Source: Phylloscopus collybita
Lineage: Eukaryota; Chordata; Aves; Passeriformes; Phylloscopidae
Direction: 5' to 3'
Length of the DNA: 64,000 bases
Assembly (NCBI GenBank): GCA_027886175.1
Contig: JAJNNQ010000142.1
Span: 2,548,501-2,612,500, forward strand
Made by a program: the position numbers and the translations under genes. The first letter of the stretch is position 1. Each line of letters begins with the position of its first letter. This document shows, piece by piece, positions 38,372 through 46,580 of this stretch. Under the pieces are notes generated by a model that was not told the DNA's origin, did no database searches, and saw only the letters and a list, made by a program, of their open reading frames with translations.

Positions 38372-39136
38372 AAAGCCATCAGCTTAGATGGAGACTTTGA
38401 ACTTCATGTACTAATGTGCTGTGCAAATGATATGAAGAGCTGGAATTCTCAGTTATTCCTGTGCTTTTTCCAGGTCCATATCTAACCCTTGAGACTGACT
38501 TTTTTCCCTGGAAACAAATCATCTGTCATTGCAGCAAAACTGCAACTTGAACATTTGGCCAAAATGACCTTGTTCTGTGTATTTCCCAGCAACATGTGAT
38601 GGGGTACACACTGAACTGTTTTGATTCCCAGACTGTGTGTGTAAGAACAACTCTAAAAACCGAGCCAAAAGTCCCTGGCTAAAAGCTTTGTCTTATGCAT
38701 TTTTCATGCTCACCTATCTCTTATACAGGGAAGCATTTTAGGGTTTGGAGTAAAACTTGGTTTTCTTTTCTGTGTTGGTTTTTTGTTTCTATGAGCACCT
38801 TAATAGTTTCTGGTTTTGAGACCAAGCAATTACTTCACCAGGCAGATCTGCTTTCAGATCTGCTAGAGCAAACCCAAGTGTGTCCCTTTTCATAAATTTA
38901 GGAAACATTGAAGTTTTAGCTTTTTAAGAAACCTTTGAAGCTTCTTCTCTGGAGGAAAATGTTACTTTAGTATGAGGTACAGCTGTCTTGGAGGCTCAGT
39001 TCCTCAGCAGTGCCACTGGCTACAGATGTTTCAGCTGAGGGGTCTCGACAGGGCCCTTCAACAAAGCAATGTCATTGTAGAGTACGTAAATCCATGGCAG
39101 CGTGGGTGTGGTAACTACCACGTCTTTCTCTTTCAG
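38372..39136 (+). other. Remnant of BMP3 intron 2, left arm
   Basis: Non-repetitive AT-moderate sequence between the minisatellite and exon 3. It ends in a good splice acceptor, a pyrimidine run CGTCTTTCTCTTTCAG at 39121-39136. No upstream exon is recognisable: the large BMP3 prodomain exon is absent and satellite lies where it would be expected. A frame open through the intron end (from 38972) is considered spurious. Confidence 0.7.
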
Positions 39137-39328
39137 GCCATGAAGCCATCCAACCACGCCACCATCCAGAGCAGTGTGAGAGCTGTTGGAGTCGTCCCTG
39201 GCATTCCCGAGCCTTGCTGTGGGCCTGACAAGATGTCTTCTCTTAGTATCTTATTCTTTGATGAAAACAAAAACGTGGTGCTGAAGGAGTACCCCAACAT
39301 GACAGTGGAGTCCTGTGCATGCAAGTAA
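39137..39328 (+). pseudogene. BMP3: BMP3 terminal exon (exon 3), left-arm copy; gene truncated at its 5' side
   Basis: BMP3 is a secreted TGF-beta-superfamily ligand (osteogenin) that antagonises other BMPs through activin type II receptors; its mature C-terminal domain forms a cystine-knot dimer. This exon encodes the last 63 residues of that domain. Recognisable stretches are [38 protein letters not shown] and [11 protein letters not shown], and all four cysteines expected here (residues 27, 28, 60 and 62) are kept. It starts in phase 0 after an AG acceptor and ends with TAA at 39326-39328. GDF10, the closest paralogue, fits less well at SSLSILFF and TVESCAC. Compared with BMP3 as I remember it from other vertebrates, residue 29 (after CC) is Gly instead of Val, residue 51 is Glu instead of Val, and the last residue is Lys instead of Arg. 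Upstream exons are missing, so this is most likely a gene fragment. There is no stop or frameshift within the exon. Confidence 0.9.
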
Positions 39329-40149
39329 TGCCTTGGGAGGCCTTTTGGCAATGCTGGGGTGATTTGGCAATAAGCCTGGGTGCTGAGTGCTGCCACTCCC
39401 CTGCTCGTTGGGGAGGGGAGGTGGGCAGGAGTCTCATTGTACCTACTTTGTGTTTGCACTGCCAATGCATTTCCTTTGGACAAAAAAAAAGGAAATGTAA
39501 AGAAATGCAATCAATGAGAATGGGAACAGAACGGATTCCAAGTAGCCATTCCAAGGAAAGTGAATACAAACTTAATTTGTCTGTGGTTTTGACCGAAACA
39601 CAAGGCCAGGAATGGGACCTGACCGTACCTGTTGGAAGCGAGAGGTGAAAGAAGAGTCTGGAGATTTTTGAGACTGCGCAAAGGACATAGTGATCTATTT
39701 TTGTACAAGATTTTGGAAGCAGCACAAGCTGGTAATTCCTATCTCTGTTCTAATGGTGACTAATGGCGGGGGAACACTAGAAATGCAATAGTCTTCATTT
39801 TAAAACAAAGTTTCTTGCCTTAGGTTTTAGAGTAGTACAGCAAGGTGGCAAAACAAATCTGACATCCTAAAAGCTATAGATGACCCTACCTGACCATGCA
39901 TCTCCTTGGTACAAGGTTACTCACCTTGTGTGCGAGTTCCACTGACATCTACTCTGTAATTCAGCTCTTTGGAGCCTGGCAGCCCTGGGCAGAAGAGCTG
40001 CAAACAGGACTACTGAGTGCATCACTGACTTGTGCTATGGAAACTCAGCAGGCCAGGGGTATGAAAATATCACGCTCAGTGCAGTGCCCGAATGACTTGT
40101 TCTCCACGTGTTCTAGAACATACTTGCAAATAATCTGCGGGTTGTCTCC

Positions 40150-40412
40150 CTGCAAGGACACTGTAACCAGATTGTGGAGTGGCCTCTTCCCCAGGTACCA
40201 AGCAACAGGACGAGAGGTCATAGCCTCAAGCTGCACCGGGGGAGGTTCAGGCTGGACATTAGGAAGAATTTTTTCATGGAAAGGATGGTCAGGCAGTGGT
40301 AAGGGCTGCCCAGGGAAGTGGTGGAGTCACCCTCAGTGGAGCTGTTCAGGAAAGGACTGGATGGGGCGCTCGGTGCACTGGTTTAGCTGACAAAGTGGTG
40401 ATCTGTTCTTCC
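40150..40412 (+). mobile_element. CR1-type LINE fragment, left arm
   Basis: Shows the typical avian CR1 3' region: AGCAACAGGACGAGAGG, then CCTCAAGCTGCACC, GGACATTAGGAAGAATTTTT, GGCTGCCCAGGGAAGTGGTG and GAGTCACCCTC, ending at CTGACAAAGTGGTGATC. It is a 5'- and 3'-truncated piece lying in the BMP3 3' UTR. CR1 is the dominant LINE of birds, so this supports an avian source. Confidence 0.85.
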
Positions 40413-40918
40413 GTGCTCTGGGGGCCCTGAACTCATCAGCAGCAGTGTCACTCCCGGGGCAGGGCTGGTCCCAAAGATAGACACCCGCAGCCAAGGAGAG
40501 GCTTATGAGTTTGCAGGATGGGTTGTTTAGTGGCTCCTTTTTCCTTGTGACACCAGCATTTTTAAATGATTTCTGGTGAAAGGTTTATCTGTGTACAGAC
40601 TGTCAATTTAAAAAAATGAAAATCAACCCCAAAAGAAAAGTCATTTTGTATACGGAAAGAAACTCTTACAGATGCTTTTCATTTATTTTATATCCATGGC
40701 CCTCCTAATGTATCCTTCTTTATCTCAGCACCCTTTAAACCATGCAGTTTTCTCTGTCAGGGCAAAGATGGCCTGCCAGGACTGTAGGGGAGATCCAGAG
40801 GACAGGTGCACCCACTGTGTGAAAGGGACGTCGTACTGCTGATTGATAAGCTTCTCTGATCTGTATTGTTTTCCTTCAGTAATACAGACGCTCTGCTCGG
40901 AACTCTGGAGAAATGTAA

Positions 40919-40924
40919 AATAAA
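40919..40924 (+). terminator. BMP3: Polyadenylation signal AATAAA, left BMP3 copy
   Basis: AATAAA within GTAAAATAAAATTACTTC, about 1.6 kb after the stop codon. Other AATAAA hexamers follow at 41214 and 41288, so the true end is uncertain. Confidence 0.45.
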
Positions 40925-40940
40925 ATTACTTCAAAATGAA

Positions 40941-43177
40941 AATGCACGTTCTCCTGTGTGGCATTCAGACGTTTGCAGGAACATGAATGATTTTGTTTGT
41001 TTGTTTGTGTTTGATAATATGGTTGAGAGATAGATAATTTCGGGGAGAATGATAGAGGATATCATAATATCATTTTAGGACACTTTAGGCATTTATGGTA
41101 CAAATACCCTCTAATGTCAGAAGGTTAAAAGCACTAACACCAACATGGCACCTCCTTAATTTTTAGCAGCAAAACTTGATCTTAAAACTTTGTTTTTCTG
41201 CTCCTACTAACTTAATAAAGGAGTTTATCAGCTTTTGCTGCCCTTCACTGATACTCAAGGTCCTTAAAATTGGCTCTACTGTTCTAAAATAAATACAGAT
41301 TTTAGACCTCCCTCATTCTCCCCAGACTAGAAACATGTGAATTGATTTTTGATCTTCTTTCTTTGGGTTTCTGTGGCTTTTTAAGCTGCATGGAGAAGGT
41401 GTCTTTGGATATGGCACCCAGGGAATGGTGCTGGGAAGGGCAGGATGGGAAGGAACTGCCCAGAAATCCAGAAGCAGCAGTGGACTGGGAGCTGATCCTG
41501 CCTCAGTCACACCCTTCTGGACAGTCTGTGTAATGCTAATATTCCTTTTTTCCTTCCTGAACATGGAGTCGGAGAAGAACAGAAGGCATTGCCTTGATGG
41601 AAAGGGGAACCCTAGGGAAAAACTGCTGCTCGTGTCCGCAGGGAGGAGAGGGAAGAGCCCGAGAGAATCTTGGCTGGCTGAGGGGCACTTGTGTCCCCTG
41701 TGGAACAGAGCCCTGCATCTCCTCAGACCTGCTGGTTTGCAGGACAGTTGGGACACCTTTTGCTGCCGCTTTGGCTCTTAAGAACTGGAGATCCGTGCAT
41801 TTCTGGATGGTTTCCATAGGCTCTCCTGTTTTGTAGGAGCTGCACGGTGAGGTAGGAATTTTGAGGGAGGCCCTGGCAAAGCTGCCAGCAGCGAGGAACG
41901 TGGAGCATCCGGGGGGTTTCTCCCACCTGAGTTCATCCTGGAGCGTGCTGGGTGTCCTGCTGGATGTTTAAGCTGGGTTTGGGGCGTTCTCCTGCAGGCC
42001 CAGCTCCAACTGCTGCCCCTGGGGCCAGGCCTTGCTGTGTCCCGGCACTAAAGCCGGCAGCTGGCTGTGCTTTTCCAGCCCTTGAATGCCACGGGCAATC
42101 CCAGATTCCCGGAGCTCCCCGGCGCACAGCCTGGCCTCGCTCCCTGGGAGTTGCGCTTCAGTCTGCTTGAGCCAAGGATGTCCTGCCCAGGTTTGGAACT
42201 GTATTCCTGGGTTTTTTTCCTCTTCAGGTAGTTGGCAAAAAAGGAGAGAGCCAAGGAAGCCAGGCCAGTGGAAGGCCTTGTCCCAGTCCAAGGTTCCCAC
42301 TTTTGTCTCCGACTCCTGGAGAATTGCTTGGCCATGACCAGAGGCTGTCAGTTGGATTTCCCGCCTATTCCAAATAAATCGTTGCTTTCAGCTGGAGTAT
42401 GTTCCTGGTGTCATCCTCCTCCTCCTCCATGGATTTGTAAATAAAGTTCCTGACGTTTGCCAAGTTGAATTTTGTTATTCCAGCAATTGTGGTGGCTCTT
42501 TTGTTCTATTGAAACTTCCCAGCTCTGCTAAGAGCTTCAGATGTCAGATACAAGTACGCCTGGAGTTTCTTTGCAATGTTACTCCCACAGAATACAGATG
42601 ATTGTTGGATAGGAGTTACTTGAGATGTTTAGTTCTCACTTCCCTTTAAAATCTGAGCAGAGGAAGAAGATTTTATGTCAGCATTCCATGAACTTCCACC
42701 ATGAAACTGCTAACTGTTTCAAAAGTTTTCAGTGTTAGAAATGCCTGAGCTTGTCTTCCAGGCAGGATGAGATTTAGATATTTTTCCTTCCTTTCCTTTG
42801 ATGTTTTTCCTCTTTTTGATTTTAGTAAGGGAGTATTTATTGCAAATGCCAGTTTTCCATCCTAGTTGGAGTTTTGCCTCATCGTAGGGCACATTTCAAG
42901 GACATTTACCAAATTCCTGTTGGTAAATCCCAATTGTTCAGCACCAGCCAACTTGCGAAGTGTTTATTTACCGTAATTCATCTCTCTGTAAAGTTATATG
43001 TACTGCATTTTTAACTATCCCATTAAAATCCCATTAATACTTAAATCCTAAATGGCCTAATTGCTGTTCCTTGGACACAATGGGGTGGGTCTTTCCTGGC
43101 TTGGCACATTTGGATGTTCATCCAAAGTAAGCTTTCCCTGCCCCTGCAGAATCCAGAAACTCCTGGAGCTGTGTTAG
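40941..43177 (+). other. Unassigned single-copy-like flank, left arm
   Basis: About 2.2 kb without a recognisable gene. It contains a (TTTG)n microsatellite at about 40995-41010, several AATAAA hexamers (41214, 41288, 42373, 42440), a CCTCCTCCTCCTCC tract near 42413 and AT-rich DNA toward the inner edge. Open frames of up to 147 codons on both strands overlap and lack any domain I know. It could be ordinary sequence downstream of BMP3 carried along with the exon. Confidence 0.6.
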
Positions 43178-43380
43178 CTGCCTTTCTGACACAAGCCCCA
43201 TTGTCCAGCAATACCTCCAAATCTCTTTTTTTCTTCTTTAACACACTACAACCAAAATTTAAAAATAATAAAATGTTAATTAACCTTTTTTTAATATTTT
43301 GGTTTTCTTGCTAGATATTACATTTTTTTTTAATGAGAAAACCTTCAAACTTGACACTTTTTACTATAATTATTTTTAAA

Positions 43381-43640
43381 AAAAATCCCAGAACCCCAAA
43401 AACCACCCAAACTGCCCCAAACCATCGCAGAAACCCCAAACCCATCCCCAAAACCCACCCAAACAATCCTCAAATCCCCCCAGAACCCCCAAACCCCCGA
43501 ACCATCCCCAACACTCCACCCAAACATCCCCCCAAACTGCCCCAAAACCCCATTGAACCGCTCCCCCAAATCGCCCCAAAGTTCCCCAAATCCTATAAAG
43601 CCCTCCAAATCCCCCCGAACCCCCCCAGCCCTTGCCCGCA
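43381..43640. repeat. C-rich/A-rich low-complexity tract (G-quadruplex-prone minus strand)
   Basis: Irregular runs of three to seven C separated by AAA, TT or similar, such as CCCCAAAACCCACCCAAAC. The minus strand therefore has dozens of closely spaced G-runs. The 245-codon proline-rich open frame over it is a composition artefact. Confidence 0.8.
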
Positions 43641-43955
43641 ATACCCGCAGGCGGCACTTCCAGCCGGCCCCGCAGCGCCGTCACCGTCAGTCGCACGGCG
43701 GGGCCGGCACCCCCAGGACCCCTCGGGACCCGCCAAAAACCCCCGGAGACCCCAAACCGCGCCTCCCCATACCCTGGAAACCCCAAAATCCCCCCGGAGA
43801 CCCCAAAATCCCCCCGAGCCCACCCGGAAGCAGCGGCAGCCGGCAGGATTCCCCCCGAGAGCAGCGAGGTGGGGCGGAGCGGCTCCGACGGGACCCCCGC
43901 CCCCGACACGCGACCAGAAGTTCGCAGAGACACATGGTTCAAAGTGGCCCGGGGT

Positions 43956-44232
43956 GTTACCATGGAAACGAGAGACGCAGCGGCCCGGAAGTTATCATGA
44001 AGACGCGGGACAGAGAAGCACAGAAATTACCATAGACACGAAGGATAGAGCGGCCCGGAGGTTACCATAGAGACGCGGGCCAGAGCGGCCCGCAAAAATA
44101 CAATAGAGACGCAGGCCAGAGCGTCCCGGAAGTTAGCATAGAGATGCTGGCCAGAGCGTCCCGGAAGTTACCATTGAGATGCGGGCTGGAGAAGCCCCGA
44201 AGTTACCATGGATACGCTGTCAAGAGCGGCGT
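43956..44232 (+). repeat. 35-bp tandem array, eight units, each beginning with an RFX X-box-like motif
   Basis: Units of about 35 bp follow the pattern GTTACCATRGARACG followed by CRGGCCAGAGCGGCCCGGAA. The first unit has GTTACCATGGAAAC (43956-43969) and the last GTTACCATGGATAC (44202-44215). Both resemble the RFX X-box, an inverted repeat of GTTRCC and GGYAAC half-sites. Middle units are degenerate (GTTATCATGAAGAC, ATTACCATAGACAC, GTTACCATAGAGAC). Confidence 0.85.
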
Positions 44233-44411
44233 CTTTTTTTTATATTAAAAAAACAAAACTAAACAAAACTAATACTCTTAAAAATCCTTTCACTAAACAC
44301 ATAAAAGATCCTACAAAAATCTCTATTAGTATAAAGTTATGCGATTAATATTTTAAAATATTACAATAGCCGATCAGCCATCTTGAGAGGGATGTCACAT
44401 GACTTCTGCCC

Positions 44412-44470
44412 TCACTCGCCGCCATCTTGGTTGTGGCTGAAGCCACTTCCGGTTGAGACGCCATCTTTTT
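44412..44470 (+). promoter_or_regulatory. YY1- and ETS-like site cluster, unit 1
   Basis: CGCCGCCATCTTGG (44417-44430) matches the YY1 consensus, CACTTCCGGTT follows about 20 bp later (ETS/GABP type), and GACGCCATCTT is a second YY1-like core. Such clusters are typical of TATA-less CpG promoters. Another GCCATCTTG lies near 44376. Confidence 0.5.
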
Positions 44471-44682
44471 TGTGGCACTCTTAAGGCCCCCTCTGGCTTC
44501 AAACAGAGACGCCTGACTAAATCTACTGCTTGAACCAGGCTGCGGCATAGCTGAGCCCACAGACCCTGCCCACACACCTAGAAACGCCATGGAGAATTTA
44601 ATCTGTGAAGCAGTCTGGTCGGGGTTGCGGACAGGCAGTCAGTTAGACGCCTTCGGGGTCTTTGATTTTCCCGCCTTTTTTC

Positions 44683-44745
44683 CACTCGCTGCCATCTTGG
44701 TTGTGGCTGAAGCCAGTTCCGGTCGATCCGCCATCTTTTTTGTGG
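44683..44745 (+). promoter_or_regulatory. YY1- and ETS-like site cluster, unit 2
   Basis: CGCTGCCATCTTGG, then CAGTTCCGGTCG and CCGCCATCTT in the same order and spacing as in unit 1. The ETS core is weakened by a C-to-G change before TTCCGG. Confidence 0.45.
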
Positions 44746-45056
44746 CACCCTTATGGTCCCCGCGGCTACACACAGAAGTGCCTGACTAAATCAACTATCA
44801 GAACCCCTCGGGGGCACCGCCGAGCCTCCAGCTCGTACCTGCGCACCTGGAAACACCCCAGAAAAATCACTCTTGGCCGGCGCTGTGGTCGGGTTTTGGC
44901 GCAGGCAGCTGGCTAGATGGCACCAGGGTCCTTGCTTTTTTCCCGCCCTTTTTGCCGCCATCTTGGAAACGTCAAGCAGTGCCGGCAAGCTCACAGTCCG
45001 GGGCTGCCACGCGCATTGGGCTGGGCTCGGGAGAGTGCTCCAGTACCGCGCTCTGT

Positions 45057-45070
45057 CCACACGGTGGCAG
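45057..45070 (+). promoter_or_regulatory. CTCF-like site, copy 1
   Basis: CCACACGGTGGCAG, one mismatch from the CTCF core CCACNAGGTGGCAG. It lies in the first of two roughly 91-bp tandem units. Confidence 0.4.
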
Positions 45071-45147
45071 CACTGCCCTTAAGCTCAGCCAGGGGCTGTC
45101 ACACGCTTTGGGGACGGGCACGGGAGCGCTGCAGTACCGCGCTCTGT

Positions 45148-45161
45148 CCACACGGTGGCAG
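45148..45161 (+). promoter_or_regulatory. CTCF-like site, copy 2
   Basis: The same CCACACGGTGGCAG, 91 bp after copy 1 and inside the duplicate CAGTACCGCGCTCTGTCCAC unit. Confidence 0.4.
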
Positions 45162-45239
45162 CACTGCACCCGAGCTCAGCCCTGGGTCGGGGACAGGCAG
45201 AGAGCGGAGGCCAAAAAGGCGTCCAAAAATCCCCTTCCA

Positions 45240-45560
45240 AACATTCTCTAAATTAAATGCCACAACAGTCTCCCAACCACAACTACGAGAACCCTGTCAC
45301 CAATGAAATTGAAATCAAAAAAGTCTTTAAGTTATATTTCCAAATTTTTAATCTTTTTTTTATTTTTATATTGCTATTTATAATTTATCTTTTATATTCC
45401 TATCTATATTATATCTCATATAATATATGCAACATGTAATATGATATATTGTCTTTATATTATTGATACTTTTCGTTTTATATTTCTATTTTTATTATTT
45501 ATATTGTTCTATTTCTGTATTTTTTTTTAAATTCGTGTTCATGTTTTAACCAATTTTTTA
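45240..45560. repeat. AT-rich low-complexity tract (T-rich)
   Basis: Dominated by TATATT, TTTTTATTT and ATATAATATATGC strings. No gene signal. Confidence 0.75.
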
Positions 45561-46094
45561 AATATGAATTCATTAACCTAACACAGCAGAAGGACAATTA
45601 ATTACAATTAAATTAACCTGGTTTTCCAAGGGTAAAGATTTCATTTTTATTAAAATAATATTGGCATATTTTCTCTTTTTGTGGTTTTTTCGGGAGGTGG
45701 GCTGTTTTTCGGGGGGTTTGTTTTGTGGTGTTTTTGTTTGCTTTGGTTTGGATTTCTCTGTTAGTAAACCATGAGGTTCTGAGAGTTACAACATAAAATG
45801 CCTACTTGTTTTTATTGCTGTCTCTGAAATACACCTCGACACCAAGTTACTGCTGGTGATGCTGTACATGGGTAGAATGAGACCTGTTGTTGGGGGTTCC
45901 AAAGAAAAACATGGCACCGCCCGCGTTCAGGTTTTTTAATGGAGCAGAAAACGCAGAGGTTTTGCTGACTGCACTCTCAACCCGATCCAGACGTCCAGTG
46001 GCCATGGGTGTCGTTCTTCAGCTCCTTTCTTGCCAACAGCCAAACTTCCAGACACTCCGGGCAAGAAGGAGTAATGGGGAAAAAAAGTAAAGGA

Positions 46095-46555
46095 ACAAAG
46101 GAATCATGAAAAAAAAAAAATAAAAATATATAACAAAAAAGAGAAATAAAATTAAAATTTAAAAATTAATTTGAAAGTAAAATTTGAGTATAAAATTTCA
46201 CTATTAAATTTTTTTAGTAAAACTATAAAAAGAAAAATAAGATAGAAAAGAAAAACAATACAAATCTAAAAGCAAATAAAAAACCAAATAATATAAAAAA
46301 AATTAAAGAAATAAAAACCAAGAAAGTACAAAAGGAATTAAAAAAAAAAAACAAAATAAAAAAACTAAAATAAAAACAAAATTTGGGGGAATAAATTATA
46401 AAAACATATAAAAATACAGAACAAGAAATAAAATAACATGAAGAAATAAAACACAATAAAATCAAAATATAGCATTAAAAAAACCCCAAATCAAAAAGCA
46501 ATAAATAAAAAAATAAAACAAACAATACATAGAATAAGAGACAAAATTAAATAAA
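46095..46555. repeat. A-rich low-complexity tract next to the right-arm inner edge
   Basis: About 460 bp made almost entirely of A-runs broken by single T, G or C (AAAATAAAATT, AAAAAAAAAACAAAAT). It ends about 25 bp before the right arm begins. The T-rich reverse strand gives a spurious Phe-rich frame. Confidence 0.85.
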
Positions 46556-46580
46556 TGCAGCTCTCCCCTCGTGCCACTGC

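Larger units (their letters stand above)
39329..40940 (+). other. BMP3: BMP3 3' UTR, left arm
   Basis: Sequence from the stop codon to just past the AATAAA at 40919-40924. It is interrupted by a CR1 fragment (about 40150-40412). No coding frame of substance is visible. The right arm carries the same stretch at 48818-50429. Confidence 0.6.
36600..43177 (+). repeat. Left arm of the BMP3 palindrome
   Basis: The reverse complement of 46581-53320. Positions in the BMP3 block pair with a constant sum of 89758, for example exon 39137-39328 with 50430-50621. The sum becomes 89716 outside the minisatellite and 89918 beyond a one-monomer deletion near 37130. The inner edge is at the GTGTTAG ending at 43177, after a last 30 bp with several mismatches. 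The outer edge is blurred because satellite homology continues with rearrangements. Confidence 0.93.
44395..45000 (+). repeat. Tandem repeat of about 270 bp, two units plus a partial third
   Basis: Anchor GCCATCTTGG occurs at 44421, 44691 and 44957 (spacing 270 and 266). The first two units share TTGTGGCTGAAGCCA, TTCCGGT and GCCATCTTTTTTGTGGCAC, and each contains GCCTGACTAAATC and a GTCGGG...CAGGCAG segment. Identity between units is moderate, so the duplication is old. Confidence 0.8.
44990..45185 (+). repeat. 91-bp direct repeat, two units
   Basis: Both units contain GGGCTGYCACRCGC, a CGGGAGMGYKS stretch, CAGTACCGCGCTCTGTCCAC, ACGGTGGCAGCACTGC and AGCTCAGCC. Moderate divergence sits between the conserved blocks. 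Confidence 0.8.
43178..46580. other. Palindrome spacer (3403 bp, present once)
   Basis: Sequence between the two arms with no inverted partner. Composition changes sharply along it: AT-rich (43178-43380), C-rich (43381-43640), GC/CpG-rich (43640-43955), a 35-bp array, AT-rich (44235-44370), CpG-rich promoter-like repeats (44395-45200), then T-rich and A-rich low-complexity DNA to 46555. About 45890-46090 is mixed-composition sequence I cannot assign. No protein-coding gene is supported. Confidence 0.85.

Noticed and set aside
37946..38485. A 179-codon Pro/Asn/Val-rich frame across the minisatellite (and its 165-codon mirror at 51273-51770)
   Set aside because: A 21-bp unit is a multiple of three, so any frame without a stop in the unit stays open. 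The frame begins in satellite and ends in intron DNA.
38972..39328. A 118-codon frame starting in the intron and running into BMP3 exon 3
   Set aside because: The first 55 codons are intron, end in a canonical polypyrimidine-AG acceptor and have no BMP similarity. The open frame is by chance.
39137..39328. Exon assigned to GDF10 (BMP3B)
   Set aside because: The [11 protein letters not shown] and TVESCAC stretches fit BMP3 better than the GDF10 equivalents as I recall them; a full alignment would settle it.
39896..40390. A 164-codon frame (194 codons in the right arm) in the BMP3 3' region
   Set aside because: It crosses a CR1 LINE fragment and 3' UTR. The length difference comes from one base change, and no domain is seen.
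43333..44070. A 245-codon proline-rich frame in the spacer
   Set aside because: It is produced by the C-rich low-complexity tract. The other frames of both strands are also open, and the composition has no protein character.
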